In this document: positions 24,549 through 34,594 of the stretch, piece after piece
How positions within the stretch are numbered: position 1 is the stretch's first letter
Layout: every line of letters starts with the position of its first letter
Assembly: GCA_937864115.1 (NCBI GenBank)
Contig: CALMII010000020.1
Span: forward strand, 298,015 to 362,014
Source of the DNA: an uncultured Steroidobacter sp.
GTDB taxonomy: Bacteria; Pseudomonadota; Gammaproteobacteria; Steroidobacterales; Steroidobacteraceae
Reading direction: 5' to 3'
Length of the DNA stretch: 64,000 nt
The notes under the pieces: model-generated
Database searches by the model: none
What the model was told of the DNA's origin: nothing
What the model saw: the letters and a program-made list of their open reading frames with translations, nothing else
Program-made: the position numbers and the translations under genes

Positions 24549-26261
24549 ATGTGTCACACCGCCAAATTCCCCGATTTTTTCCCTGCGAGCCGCCTGCTGT
24601 TCATCGCGACCATGTTGTCGGTGGCGATGCTGTTCGGTGGCTGCGCCAGTGCCGGCAAGCAGGCGGCCGCCAAGGACGACGCGGTTCCGGACGATCCGAA
24701 CGCGCTGATCCTCGGGGCGGAAGTCGCCCTGCAGCGCGGCCAGTACCTCGCCGCGTCGAAGGCCTACGTGAAGGCCGCACAGAATGCCCGCGACGAAACG
24801 CTCGCCGAGCAGGCGACCAAGATCGCATTCGAACACCATCAGTGGACGCTGGTGCTCGCCGGCGCAGAACGCTGGCTGGAATTGAATCAGACCAACGAGG
24901 AAGCGCGACGCTATGCGGGGTTTGCGGCGCTGCATCTGTACCAGATCGATCGTGCCGCGGAACATCTGTCGATCCTGCTCGATACGGCTTTCATCAATCC
25001 GCCGGCAGGTTTTCTCGCACTGCTGCCGCAGCTCGGCGATGAAGGATCGCCCGCCGCGACGAGCGCGGTCCTGCAGAAGCTGGTCCTGAAGTATCCCGAT
25101 CTGACCGAGGCGCATTACGCGCTGGGTCGGGCGGCGCTGCAGTCCGACAATTTCGCCCTGGCCCTGCAACACGCGCAGAAGGCGCATGAGCTCGGCCCGT
25201 ACTGGGCGCCCGCGGGTCTGCTGCTGGCGCAGGTGCAGATGATTCGCGGCGACAACGATGCTGCGCTCGCGACGGCGAAGTCGGTTCTCGATCAGGACGG
25301 CCAGGATTCCTACCGCCTCGAGTATGCCCTGATGAAAATGCAGGCCGGTCGCGAGGAGGAAGGTCGCAAGGATCTCGAGGCGCTGACGGGGAGCGATACC
25401 GTGTCGGCCGTGGCCGAGCGCGCGCTGGCCGACATCGAGTTCCAGTCGGGCAATCGCGACGCAGCGGCGCAGCGCTACGGCAACCTGGTCACGAGCGGCC
25501 GCTTCGTCTACGAGTCGCTGTTCTATCTCGGCGCGATCGCAGAGCTGCGCGATGCGTCCGACGAGGCTGTCCAGATCTACAGCCGCGTAACCGGCAGCGA
25601 CCTGGCGATGGCGGCGCAGTCGCGCGTCGCGCGACTGAAATCCGGGAAGGAAGGACTCGACGCCGGTCTCAAGCATCTCGAAGACTTTGCCAGCACGCGA
25701 CCGCAGTACACGCTCGACGCGATCACAGCGCGTGCCGGCCTGCTGGCGAACAGCGGCGATGCGGCGGGTGCCATCGCATTGCTCGACACGGCATTGAAGG
25801 AATATCCCGATGCTGCGGAGCTGCGTTTTGCGCGCGTCTTCCAGCTCGAGGATGCGGATCATGTCGATGAAGCAGTGCGGGAGCTGCGCAAGCTCGTTGC
25901 GGACCGCCCCGGCGATCCGGTGGCCGAAAATGCCCTCGGTTACACGCTGGTCGATCGCACCGGCAAGGCGAAGGAAGGACTCAAGCTGATCGAGCAGGCG
26001 CTGGCGCAGACGCCGGACAGCGGCGCCGTACTCGACAGCATGGGCTGGGCGCTGCATCGCGTGAAGCGCGACGAAGAAGCGCTGACCTACCTGCAGCGTG
26101 CCAAGAGCCGCATCAGCGATCCCGAAGTCGACGTGCATCTGGTCGATGTCCTGCTCGCGCTGGGTCGCAAGGACGAGGCGCAGACCGTGCTCAAGGAAGC
26201 GAGCGAGCGCTACCCCGACAACGAAGATCTGCAGTCGCGGGTCAAGTCGCTGCACGAATAG
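24549..26261 (+). CDS. TPR-repeat lipoprotein
   Basis: 570 residues. A hydrophobic signal (LFIATMLSVAMLFGGC) ends in a lipobox with Cys36 or so, giving a lipoprotein, then a low-complexity linker (ASAGKQAAAKDD) and a solenoid of about a dozen TPR units (e.g. AEHLSILLDTAFINPPAGFLAL; EAHYALGRAALQSDNFALALQHAQKA; AVLDSMGWALHRVKRDEEALTYLQRA). Proteins of this kind precede lolB in many gammaproteobacteria and probably act as periplasmic or outer-membrane protein-protein scaffolds. LolB follows after a few bases, and ispE overlaps lolB, so the three form one operon. A -10-like TATAGT lies at 24534-24539. The in-frame ATG at 24612 is an alternative start. Confidence 0.88.
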   Translation: MCHTAKFPDFFPASRLLFIATMLSVAMLFGGCASAGKQAAAKDDAVPDDPNALILGAEVALQRGQYLAASKAYVKAAQNARDETLAEQATKIAFEHHQWTLVLAGAERWLELNQTNEEARRYAGFAALHLYQIDRAAEHLSILLDTAFINPPAGFLALLPQLGDEGSPAATSAVLQKLVLKYPDLTEAHYALGRAALQSDNFALALQHAQKAHELGPYWAPAGLLLAQVQMIRGDNDAALATAKSVLDQDGQDSYRLEYALMKMQAGREEEGRKDLEALTGSDTVSAVAERALADIEFQSGNRDAAAQRYGNLVTSGRFVYESLFYLGAIAELRDASDEAVQIYSRVTGSDLAMAAQSRVARLKSGKEGLDAGLKHLEDFASTRPQYTLDAITARAGLLANSGDAAGAIALLDTALKEYPDAAELRFARVFQLEDADHVDEAVRELRKLVADRPGDPVAENALGYTLVDRTGKAKEGLKLIEQALAQTPDSGAVLDSMGWALHRVKRDEEALTYLQRAKSRISDPEVDVHLVDVLLALGRKDEAQTVLKEASERYPDNEDLQSRVKSLHE

Positions 26262-26282
26262 TCATCGATGCAGGTCATCGCC

Positions 26283-26879
26283 ATGCGAGGCGTGCTTCAG
26301 CGTTGCGCGATGCTGCTGGTCGTCACGACGGCGCTCGCGGCCTGCGTCAGCCAGCCGCAACGAGCGCCGGTTCAGATTCCTGAAGATCTCAACGAACTCG
26401 CACGCTGGCAGGCGCGCGGTCGCATCGGCGTGTCCGGCGTGGCAGGCGGCGGCTCCGGTTCATTCGAATGGCGGCAGGACGGCGATCGCGCCGACATCCA
26501 GATTCGCGGGCCGGTCGGCATCGGCAGCGTGCGCCTGCAGGTCGAAGGCGATGAAGCCGATCCGCAGGTGCGACTGCAGACGGGCGACGGTGTGACGCTG
26601 GAATCGCAGGCGGCGTGGGATGAACTGGAAGCGCGGCTGGGCGCGCCCGTGCCCGCGGGTCATCTGCGTTTCTGGATGCTCGGGCTGGCCGCCCCTGGCG
26701 ATCACGCATGGGATGCGGCCGCCGCTGCCGGACAGAAGGCGCTCGAACAGGACGGCTGGCGCATCGTGTACCAGCAGTATTCCAGCGACGCCGGCGCGCC
26801 GGTGCCGGTGCGCATGAATGCGAACAATGGCGCGACGCGCGTGCGGATCGTGGTCGATCGCTGGCAGCTCGGACAATGA
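26283..26879 (+). CDS. lolB: Outer-membrane lipoprotein LolB
   Basis: 198 residues from the ATG at 26283 (AGG 7 bases upstream); an ATG at 26268 is also in frame. The signal peptide VLQRCAMLLVVTTALAAC carries a lipobox (LAAC). Downstream are features of LolB: LARWQARGRIGVSG, GSFEWRQDGDRADIQIRGPVG, and the loop around GHLRFWMLGL (LolB's exposed hydrophobic loop normally has Leu or Trp). LolB receives lipoproteins from LolA and inserts them in the inner leaflet of the outer membrane. Position directly before ispE is conserved in gammaproteobacteria. The stop overlaps the ispE start (ATGA). Confidence 0.93.
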   Translation: MRGVLQRCAMLLVVTTALAACVSQPQRAPVQIPEDLNELARWQARGRIGVSGVAGGGSGSFEWRQDGDRADIQIRGPVGIGSVRLQVEGDEADPQVRLQTGDGVTLESQAAWDELEARLGAPVPAGHLRFWMLGLAAPGDHAWDAAAAAGQKALEQDGWRIVYQQYSSDAGAPVPVRMNANNGATRVRIVVDRWQLGQ

Positions 26880-27766
26880 ACGACGGCACGCGCGGCGAAT
26901 CGCTGGGCGACGCGGCGCCCTGGCCTGCACCCGCCAAACTCAATCTGTGCCTGCACATCGTCGGGCGTCGCGCCGACGGTTATCACCTGCTGCAGACGGC
27001 GATGCAGTTCATCGATCTGGCCGACGAACTGCGGTTCTTCATTCGCCCCAACGGTGTCGTCGAGCGGTTGGGCGGAATGGCCGAGGTGCCGGCGGAAAGC
27101 GATCTGGTCGTTCGCGCTGCGCGGTTGCTGGCAAGTCACGTGAATCCACAACCCGGCGTCGCGATCGACCTGCACAAGCGCATCCCCGCGCAGGCCGGGC
27201 TCGGCGGCGGCAGTTCCGATGCGGCGACGACGCTGGTCGCGCTCAACCATCTCTGGAACGCGGGACTGAATCTCGACGAACTCGCCGCGCTCGGTCTGAA
27301 GCTGGGCGCCGACGTGCCGCTGTTCGTCCGCGGTCATGCCGCGTGGGCGGAGGGCGTGGGCGAGCACCTCACGCCCATCGAGCCGCCCGAAAACGTGTAC
27401 CTCGTCATCAAACCGCAGGCTGCCGTGAGCACGGCGGAAATCTTTCAGGCCGCTGAATTGACACGTAATTCCCCCGTCACGACAATACGCGCCTTTCTCG
27501 CGGGGGGTGGCCGCAACGACTGCACTTCCACCGTGCGCGGGCGCTATCCAGAGATCGCCGAAGCGCTTGATTGGCTTGAGGAATTCGGACACGCACAGCT
27601 GACCGGAACCGGGTCGTGCGTGTTCGCTGCCATTGCTTCGGAGAGTGCAGCCAGCGCGGCCTTGCGGCGCGTGCCGACGCGCTGGTCAGGCTATGTCGTA
27701 CGGGGACTGAACCGTTCGCCGTTGCTGGAAAGGTTGGGAAGGGAAAGTGATGAGGTGATCGGGTGA
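26876..27766 (+). CDS. ispE: 4-diphosphocytidyl-2-C-methyl-D-erythritol kinase
   Basis: 296 residues. It phosphorylates CDP-methylerythritol in the MEP route to isoprenoids. The GHMP-kinase motifs are PAKLNLCLHIVGRRADGYH (18-37) and IPAQAGLGGGSSDAAT (103-118), with the C-terminal GTGSCVFA. The start overlaps lolB by 4 bp. The last six codons (SDEVIG and stop) lie in the left arm of a GATCACC-word foldback, so the native C-terminus has been replaced or extended by repeat sequence. The tRNA-Gln gene follows. Confidence 0.96.
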   Translation: MNDGTRGESLGDAAPWPAPAKLNLCLHIVGRRADGYHLLQTAMQFIDLADELRFFIRPNGVVERLGGMAEVPAESDLVVRAARLLASHVNPQPGVAIDLHKRIPAQAGLGGGSSDAATTLVALNHLWNAGLNLDELAALGLKLGADVPLFVRGHAAWAEGVGEHLTPIEPPENVYLVIKPQAAVSTAEIFQAAELTRNSPVTTIRAFLAGGGRNDCTSTVRGRYPEIAEALDWLEEFGHAQLTGTGSCVFAAIASESAASAALRRVPTRWSGYVVRGLNRSPLLERLGRESDEVIG

Positions 27767-27824
27767 TGAGGCAGGCCAGGGCTTTCCTGCGCTGCGTTCA
27801 TCACTCCATCACCTGATCACTTTC
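27743..27824. repeat. Foldback with GTGATGA / TCATCAC words before tRNA-Gln
   Basis: GAAAGTGATGAGGTGATCGG...GTGATGA (27743-27769) against TCATCACTCCATCACCTGAT...CACTTTC (27798-27824). The right arm ends 4 bases before the tRNA. The ispE stop is inside the left arm. Confidence 0.9.
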
Positions 27825-27827
27825 TTT

Positions 27828-27902
27828 TGGGGCGTCGCCAAGCGGTAAGGCAGCGGGTTTTGATCCCGCCATACGGTGGTTCGAATCCATCCGCCCCAGC
27901 CA
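27828..27902 (+). tRNA. tRNA-Gln (anticodon TTG)
   Basis: The cloverleaf is complete: acceptor TGGGGCG/CGCCCCA, D arm GCC...GGC, anticodon stem GCGGG/CCCGC with loop TTTTGAT (anticodon TTG), T arm GGTGG-TTCGAAT-CCATC, discriminator G and encoded CCA. It lies between ispE and prs, its usual gammaproteobacterial place. Confidence 0.97.
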
Positions 27903-27975
27903 GTTTTCGAGTAACGGCGTGTGGGACGTGGGGTGTCGGGTCCCGGCCTCGTTACCTGTTTCGCGGGGAGCGTGA

Positions 27976-28929
27976 ATGGATCGTTCAACGATGGCGGTGT
28001 TCTCGGGCAACGCCAACCAGCAGCTCGCGCTCGAAATCGCGCGTCACCTGATGGTGCCGCTGGGGCGCGCGTCGGTCGGCCGTTTCAGCGACGGCGAGAC
28101 GACGGTCGAGCTGCTGGAGAACGTGCGCGGTCGCGACGTGTTCATCGTGCAGCCGACTTCGCCGCCGGCGAACGACAACCTGATGGAACTGCTGGTGATG
28201 GTCGATGCCGCGCGACGCGCGTCGGCCGCCCGCATCACCGCAGTCGTGCCGTACTTCGGCTATGCGCGCCAGGATCGCCGGCCGCGCGCCATGCGCGCGC
28301 CGATCACGGCCAAGCTGGTGGCGAACATGATCGCGGGCGCGGGCGTCGATCGCCTGCTGACCATCGATCTGCACGCCGACCAGATCCAGGGATTCTTCGA
28401 TATCCCGGTCGACAACGTGTACGCCTCGCCGGTGCTGCTGGGCGATGCCTGGAAGCAGAAGTACGACGACCTGATCGTCGTATCGCCGGACGTGGGCGGC
28501 GTGGTCCGCGCCCGGGCGCTGGCGAAGCGGCTCGACGATGCCGATCTCGCGATCATCGACAAGCGTCGCCAGCGCGCGAACGAGTCGGAAGTGATGAACA
28601 TCATCGGCGAGGTGGCGGGCAAGACCTGCGTCCTCATCGACGACCTGGTGGATACCGCCGGCACGCTGTGCCATGCGGCGAAGGCATTGAAGGACAACGG
28701 CGCGAAGCGCGTGGTGGCCTACATCACGCACGCCGTGCTCTCGGGTCCGGCGATCGAGCGCATCTCGAAGTCGTCGCTGGACGAACTGGTCGTGACGGAC
28801 ACGATCCCGCTGAGCGATGCCGCTCGCGCCTGCCGCCAGATCCGGCAGCTGTCCGTCGCCGGCCTGCTTGCGGAGACGATGCGTCGTATCCGCGATGAAG
28901 AGAGCGTGAGTTCGTTGTACATAGATTGA
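27976..28929 (+). CDS. prs: Ribose-phosphate pyrophosphokinase
   Basis: 317 residues. It makes PRPP from ribose-5-phosphate and ATP. Visible motifs: [34 protein letters not shown], the flexible loop [30 protein letters not shown], and the PRPP-binding [20 protein letters not shown] at 27976, with GGGGAG 5-10 bases upstream. The next gene (rplY) is 210 bp away across a foldback that begins at the base after the stop codon. Confidence 0.97.
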   Translation: MDRSTMAVFSGNANQQLALEIARHLMVPLGRASVGRFSDGETTVELLENVRGRDVFIVQPTSPPANDNLMELLVMVDAARRASAARITAVVPYFGYARQDRRPRAMRAPITAKLVANMIAGAGVDRLLTIDLHADQIQGFFDIPVDNVYASPVLLGDAWKQKYDDLIVVSPDVGGVVRARALAKRLDDADLAIIDKRRQRANESEVMNIIGEVAGKTCVLIDDLVDTAGTLCHAAKALKDNGAKRVVAYITHAVLSGPAIERISKSSLDELVVTDTIPLSDAARACRQIRQLSVAGLLAETMRRIRDEESVSSLYID

Positions 28930-29127
28930 GTGACGCAGGTCACGAGGTGACGAAAGTGACGAGGGCAAGAATCGTCACGGACATCGCCCGGTGATCTGTG
29001 TCCCAAGTATGCGGATCAGTTTTGGTCGCGAATCGATCTGCATGCGTTCCGTGACGGGATCGCGTTGGTGGTTCGGGTGCTCTGCGCCTGCGTCACTCGC
29101 GTGACTTTCGTCACTTTCGTCACTTTG
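28930..29127. repeat. Foldback with iterated GTGACGAAA / TTTCGTCAC words
   Basis: GTGACGCAGGTCACGAGGTG...AAAGTGACGAG (28930-28963) against CCTGCGTCACTCGCGTGACT...CGTCACTTT (29087-29127). Inner arms CGTCACGG (28975) and CCGTGACG (29049) pair as well, so nearly 200 bp folds back between prs and rplY. Confidence 0.9.
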
Positions 29128-29139
29128 TTTGGAGTCATC

Positions 29140-29847
29140 ATGAAAACCTCTTTTGATCTCGTCGCCGATCCGCGGGATGGCGTGCAGGGGAAGGGTGCGA
29201 GCCGCCGCCTGCGTCGTTCCGGCAAGGTTCCGGCGATTCTCTATGGCGGTCATCAGGAGCCGCGGCAGATCACGCTGGATCACCAGAATCTGCTGACGCT
29301 GCTCGTGAACGAGCGCTTCTATTCGACCATCATCTCGCTGAGCATCGCCGGCCAGAAGCAGGCTGCCATCCTCAAGGACGTGCAGCGCCATCCGGCCAAG
29401 AACCAGGTCCTGCACATGGATCTGCAGCGCGTGCTGGACAACGAGCCGATCCGCATGAGCATCCCGCTGCACTTCAAGGGTTCGGCGGGTTCGCCGGGCG
29501 TGAAGACCGAAGGCGGCATCGTGTCGCACCTGCTCAACCAGGTCGAAGTGCTGTGCCTGCCGAAGGATCTGCCGGAGTACGTCGAAGTCGACATGTCCGA
29601 GATGCACATCAACGAGATGAAGCGTCTGTCGGATCTGCCGCTGCCTGAGGGCGTGCAGTTCGTGGCGCTGGCGCACGGTCGCGACGAGCCGGTGGTTTCG
29701 ATCCATCATCCGCGTGCCGAAGAGGCGGAAGCGCCTGCGGCGGCGGCCGCGGCGGCAGCGCCTGCTGCTGGCGCAGCTCCTGCGGCCGATGCGAAGAAGG
29801 AAGAAGCCAAGCCGGCTGCTGCGAAGAAGGACGGCGGCAAGAAGTAA
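29140..29847 (+). CDS. rplY: 50S ribosomal protein L25 (Ctc type)
   Basis: 235 residues. It binds 5S rRNA through the N-terminal L25 domain (ADPRDGVQGKGASRRLRRSGKVPAILYGG), followed by the TL5/Ctc beta domain (PIRMSIPLHFKG; HLLNQVEVLCLPKDLPEYVEVDMSEM). The C-terminus is an Ala/Lys-rich tail of about 40 residues (AAAAAAAPAAGAAPAADAKKEEAK), common in long L25 proteins. The ATG at 29140 has GGAG at 29131; an earlier in-frame ATG (29065) would translate the foldback as TRVTFVTFVTL and is rejected. Pth follows, with a strong hairpin between. Confidence 0.95.
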   Translation: MKTSFDLVADPRDGVQGKGASRRLRRSGKVPAILYGGHQEPRQITLDHQNLLTLLVNERFYSTIISLSIAGQKQAAILKDVQRHPAKNQVLHMDLQRVLDNEPIRMSIPLHFKGSAGSPGVKTEGGIVSHLLNQVEVLCLPKDLPEYVEVDMSEMHINEMKRLSDLPLPEGVQFVALAHGRDEPVVSIHHPRAEEAEAPAAAAAAAAPAAGAAPAADAKKEEAKPAAAKKDGGKK

Positions 29848-29854
29848 TGGCGGT

Positions 29855-29880
29855 CGGGCGGCCGGTTCGCCGGCCGCCCG
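29855..29880 (+). terminator. Perfect 11-bp hairpin with TTCG loop between rplY and pth
   Basis: CGGGCGGCCGG-TTCG-CCGGCCGCCCG. The stem is long and GC-only with a UUCG tetraloop; only a weak pyrimidine run (GTTCCTTCC) follows, ending in the pth start codon. It could attenuate transcription after rplY or limit access to the pth start. Confidence 0.5.
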
Positions 29881-29889
29881 GTTCCTTCC

Positions 29890-30471
29890 ATGTCCGGTAC
29901 TTCCATCAAGATCATCGTCGGCCTCGGCAATCCCGGGCCCGAGCACGTGCTCACGCGGCACAACGCCGGGTTCTGGTTCGTCGATGCGCTGGCGCAGCGA
30001 CTCGACGGCCGCTTTCGCAGCCATACGCGTTTTCAGGGCGAGATCTGCCGCGTCACGATCGACGGCAGCGAGATCACGCTGCTGAAGCCTGCGACCTACA
30101 TGAATCGCAGCGGGCTCGCGATCCGCGCGCTCTCCGATTACCTGAAGGTCACGCCGGCGGAAACGCTGGTGGTTCACGATGAACTCGATCTGCCGGTCGG
30201 CGACGCCCGTTTCAAACTGGGCGGCGGTCACGGCGGGCACAATGGTCTGCGCGACACGATCACGCACATCGGCGCCGATTTCTGGCGCCTGCGCATCGGC
30301 ATCGGTCATCCCGGCGACAAGTCGCAGGTGATCGACTACGTGCTGCGCCGCGCGCCGAAGGCCGAAGAAGACCGGATCCTCGACTCGATCGCCAATTCGC
30401 TCGATGCCCTGCAGGTGTTCCTTGGGCAGGGGGCGGAGAAGGCGATGAATGGGCTGCACCAGAAGAAGTAA
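29890..30471 (+). CDS. pth: Peptidyl-tRNA hydrolase
   Basis: 193 residues. It frees tRNA from drop-off peptidyl-tRNA. Pth signatures: VGLGNPGPEHVLTRHNAGFWFVD (catalytic His24 in the family's RHN motif), LLKPATYMNRSG, VVHDELDLPVGDARFKLGGGHGGHNGLR and WRLRIGIGHPG. Length is normal. No Shine-Dalgarno sequence is seen, and a very stable hairpin ends nine bases before the ATG. YchF begins directly after the stop. Confidence 0.97.
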   Translation: MSGTSIKIIVGLGNPGPEHVLTRHNAGFWFVDALAQRLDGRFRSHTRFQGEICRVTIDGSEITLLKPATYMNRSGLAIRALSDYLKVTPAETLVVHDELDLPVGDARFKLGGGHGGHNGLRDTITHIGADFWRLRIGIGHPGDKSQVIDYVLRRAPKAEEDRILDSIANSLDALQVFLGQGAEKAMNGLHQKK

Positions 30472-31563
30472 ATGGGCATCAAATCCGGAATCGTCGGCCT
30501 GCCGAACGTCGGCAAGTCGACCCTGTTCAACGCGCTGACGCGCGCGCAGATCGCGGCAGAGAACTATCCGTTCTGCACCATCGATCCCAACGTCGGCATC
30601 GTGCCGGTGCCGGACCCGCGCATCGACGAACTCGCGGCCATCGTGCATCCCGAGCGCACGCTGCCGGCCACGGTGGAATTCGTGGACATCGCCGGCCTCG
30701 TGGCGGGCGCCAGCAAGGGCGAAGGGCTCGGCAACAAGTTCCTGTCCCACATCCGCGAGACGGATGCCATCACGCACGTCGTGCGCTGCTTCGAGAACGA
30801 CGACATCGTGCACGTCGCCGGCCGCATCGGCCCGCTCGACGACATCGACGTGATCAATACCGAACTGGCGCTGGCCGATCTCGATACCGTCGAGCGCGGC
30901 GCGCTGCGTGCGGAGAAGGCTGCCAAGGCGGGCGACAAGGATGCGATCAAGCTGCGCGATCTGCTGAAGAAGCTGCGCGAGCACCTGGACGCCGGCAAGC
31001 CGGCGCGTTCGCTGGTGAAGGATGCGGACGAAGTGCGCATGCTGCAGGAGCTGCACCTCATCACGCTGAAGCCGCTCATGTACGTGGCCAACGTGGCCGA
31101 GAACGGCTTCGAGAACAATCCCTATCTCGATGCGGTGCGTGCGCGCGCTGCGGAAGAAGGTTCGCAGGTCGTGGCCGTCTGTGCGGCCATCGAAGCCGAG
31201 ATCGCGCAGCTCGACGAAGCCGATCGTGCCGACTTCCTCAACGAACTGGGCCTGGAAGAGCCCGGCCTCAATCGCGTCATCCGCGCCGGCTACAAGCTGC
31301 TCGGGTTGCAGACGTACTTCACGGCGGGCGTGAAGGAAGTTCGCGCATGGACGGTGCGGGTCGGTGCGACCGCGCCCCAGGCCGCCGGCGTGATCCATAC
31401 CGATTTCGAGAAAGGCTTCATCCGTGCCGAAGTCATCGCCTACGACGACTTCATTGCCTACAAGGGCGAGCAGGGAGCGAAGGAAGCCGGCAAGCTGCGG
31501 CTCGAAGGCAAGGAGTACATCGTCCGCGAAGGTGATGTAATGCACTTCCGGTTCAACGTCTGA
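30472..31563 (+). CDS. ychF: Ribosome-binding ATPase YchF
   Basis: 363 residues. An Obg-family P-loop protein that prefers ATP to GTP. G1 GLPNVGKST (9-17), Switch region [16 protein letters not shown]3 [16 protein letters not shown], a coiled-coil insertion (about 125-200) and the C-terminal TGS domain ([36 protein letters not shown]). Pth and ychF abut (TAA-ATG), so they are cotranscribed, the usual gammaproteobacterial pairing. Confidence 0.97.
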   Translation: MGIKSGIVGLPNVGKSTLFNALTRAQIAAENYPFCTIDPNVGIVPVPDPRIDELAAIVHPERTLPATVEFVDIAGLVAGASKGEGLGNKFLSHIRETDAITHVVRCFENDDIVHVAGRIGPLDDIDVINTELALADLDTVERGALRAEKAAKAGDKDAIKLRDLLKKLREHLDAGKPARSLVKDADEVRMLQELHLITLKPLMYVANVAENGFENNPYLDAVRARAAEEGSQVVAVCAAIEAEIAQLDEADRADFLNELGLEEPGLNRVIRAGYKLLGLQTYFTAGVKEVRAWTVRVGATAPQAAGVIHTDFEKGFIRAEVIAYDDFIAYKGEQGAKEAGKLRLEGKEYIVREGDVMHFRFNV

Positions 31564-31588
31564 CGAAAACCCGCTCCGGAGGAACTAC

Positions 31589-32614
31589 ATGAGCCTGCGC
31601 AATTTCGGTCTGGTGACCTGCATCGCAACCCTGACGCTGGTGGATACGCCGGCGTTTGCCCAGCAATCCACGACGCCGCAGCGTCAGCCGGATCCGGCGC
31701 GCGTCGTGCAGCGCGTGCGCGCCGCGGACTACCAGCCGCCCGCAGGCATCGACTTCCGGTCCGTCACCATCGTCTCGGACGGCATCCGGCTGCATGGCGA
31801 GGTATTCACGCCCAAGGACACGCCCGCAGGCACGAAGCTGCCGGCCGTCGTCATGGCGCACGGCTGGGGCGGCGTCGCGGCCGGGTTCCGCACGGATGCC
31901 GTGGATATCGCTCGCGCCGGGTATTTCGTGCTGGTGTTCGACTATCGCGGCTGGGGCGAGAGCGCCTCGCCCGTCGTCATGATCGACCAGGAGCCGCTGC
32001 ACGTGCCGGGCGAAGCGGATCCCTTCACCGCCCGCGTGCAGCCGCTGCGCGAATACATCAATCCGCTCGAGCAGGCCGAGGACTGGTTTTCCGCGCTCGA
32101 CTGGATCATGGGCGAACCGCAGGTCGATGCCAGCCGGGTGGGCGTTCGCGGTTCCAGTTACTCAGGCGGCCACGTGGTCTATGTCGCGGCCAATGATCCG
32201 CGCGTGAAGGCGGTGGTGAGCCAGGTCGGCGGCTTCACTTCGCGTCCGCCGGCCGGAAGGGAACAGCCCGGTCGCGACCTGGCTACCCGCATGGCCCGCG
32301 GCGAGGTCGGCTATCCGGCGCCGCGCGCCTCGGCGATTCCCGGACTGATCGGCTCGCCCATCGGCCACAAGGGCGAGCGCTATGCCCCCGTCGACGAGGC
32401 GGGGAAGGTGAAGGCGCCCACGCTCATCATCCTCGTCGAGAACGAAGAGTACGGCGGCAATCCGGTGGCCCAGACGGCGTACGAAAACCTCAAGGGACCC
32501 AAGAAGCTGGAGATGCTGCCCGGCGTCACGCACTACGCGGTCTATTCGACCGAGCGCGAGAAGGTGATCCGCATGGCCGTCGAATGGTTCGACCAGTACC
32601 TGAAGGCAAAGTAG
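31589..32614 (+). CDS. Secreted alpha/beta hydrolase (dienelactone hydrolase / X-Pro dipeptidyl-peptidase-like)
   Basis: 341 residues with a signal peptide (SLRNFGLVTCIATLTLVDTPAFA). The fold is alpha/beta hydrolase: VVMAHGWGGVAAGFRTD (oxyanion HGWG), a YRGWGESASP segment, and a nucleophile region RGSSYSGGHVVYVAA where the serine elbow reads SxSGG rather than strict GxSxG. A C-terminal Asp (in LIILVENEEYGG) and His (GVTHYAVY) complete a likely triad. Such enzymes cleave esters or peptides in the periplasm. GGAGG at 31578-31582 supports the start. It lies 25 bp after ychF but is functionally unrelated. Substrate unknown. Confidence 0.82.
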   Translation: MSLRNFGLVTCIATLTLVDTPAFAQQSTTPQRQPDPARVVQRVRAADYQPPAGIDFRSVTIVSDGIRLHGEVFTPKDTPAGTKLPAVVMAHGWGGVAAGFRTDAVDIARAGYFVLVFDYRGWGESASPVVMIDQEPLHVPGEADPFTARVQPLREYINPLEQAEDWFSALDWIMGEPQVDASRVGVRGSSYSGGHVVYVAANDPRVKAVVSQVGGFTSRPPAGREQPGRDLATRMARGEVGYPAPRASAIPGLIGSPIGHKGERYAPVDEAGKVKAPTLIILVENEEYGGNPVAQTAYENLKGPKKLEMLPGVTHYAVYSTEREKVIRMAVEWFDQYLKAK

Positions 32615-32617
32615 GCG

Positions 32618-33585
<968 letters not shown>

Positions 33586-33589
<4 letters not shown>

Positions 33590-34593
33590 GATTTCAGCAG
33601 CCAGCAGGCGGCGCTCTGGCCGGGAGCCGCCTGCACGGTGGGGGGAGGACTCTCGTCGCAGATCGGCATGCGATGCGCGCAGCGCGCGGCGAAGGCGCAG
33701 CCGCGCGGCCGGTCGAGCAGGCTCGGCGGCTGGCCGGCGATCGAATACAGGCGCCGCTTTTTTTCGCCGAGCCGCGGCAGCGACTGCAGCAACGCCTGCG
33801 TGTAGGGATGCGCCGGGCGCGCGTAGATCTCGCGCACGTCGCCGGTTTCGACGATGCGGCCGGAATACATGACCGCGATGCGGTGGCACACGCTGGCGGC
33901 GACCCCGAGATCGTGCGTGATCAGGATCAGTCCGAGCCCCGCGCTGTGCTGAATCTCCCGCAGCAGATCCAGCATCTGCGCCTGGATCGTCACGTCGAGC
34001 GCGCTGGTCGGTTCATCGGCGATCAAGAGCCGCGGCGAGCAGGCGATGGCCATGGCCGCGACCACGCGCTGGCGCATGCCGCCGCTGAACTGGTGCGGAT
34101 AGTCGTCCAGCCGGCGCTCGGGCGACGGGATGCGCAGCCGGCGCAGCACGTCGATCGCCGAGCGACGGATGTCCGCCTCGTCCTTCGCGAGTCCGTGATA
34201 GCGAAACGGCGCGCCGACCTGATCGCCGATCGTGAACACGGGATTGAGCGAGGCGAGCGGATCCTGCGAGATCATGGAAATCTGCCGGCCGCGATAGTTC
34301 GCCGCCATGTCGCGTTCCGACAGCTGCAGCAGATCGACGCCGTTCAGGCGGATGCTGCCGGCGACGATGCGTCCGCCGGGCTGCGGCAGCAATCGCATGA
34401 TCGACAGGCTGGTCATGGTCTTGCCGCTGCCGGACTCGCCGATGATGCCGAGCGATTCGCCCGCGTGGACGTGCAGATCGACGCCGTCGATGGCTTTCAC
34501 CACGCCGCGGCGCAGATACAGATAGGTCTTCAGTCCCTCGACCGCGAGCAGGGGTGTCCGGTCCGTTGCAGTGTCGATCGCCGTGTCCGTCAT
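33586..34593 (-). CDS. Peptide ABC transporter ATP-binding protein (OppD/DppD type)
   Basis: 335 residues. Walker [11 protein letters not shown]-loop [11 protein letters not shown], signature [16 protein letters not shown], Walker [13 protein letters not shown] and H-loop THDLGV; the C-terminal Opp/Dpp extension has [16 protein letters not shown]. It forms a heterodimer with the DppF-type ATPase encoded next. It overlaps that gene by 4 bp and lies 1 bp after the permease gene, so the five genes are one tight operon. Confidence 0.94.
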
Positions 34594-34594
34594 G

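Noticed and set aside
29065..29139. N-terminal extension of L25
   Set aside because: It would translate the tandem CGTCACTTT words (TRVTFVTFVTL), and the true ATG has a GGAG ribosome binding site.
28975..31545. An 856-codon open frame on the minus strand
   Set aside because: It runs antisense to rplY, pth and ychF, whose motifs are unmistakable; the antisense protein is rich in Arg, His and Asp with no motif. GC-rich codon bias keeps the antisense frame open.
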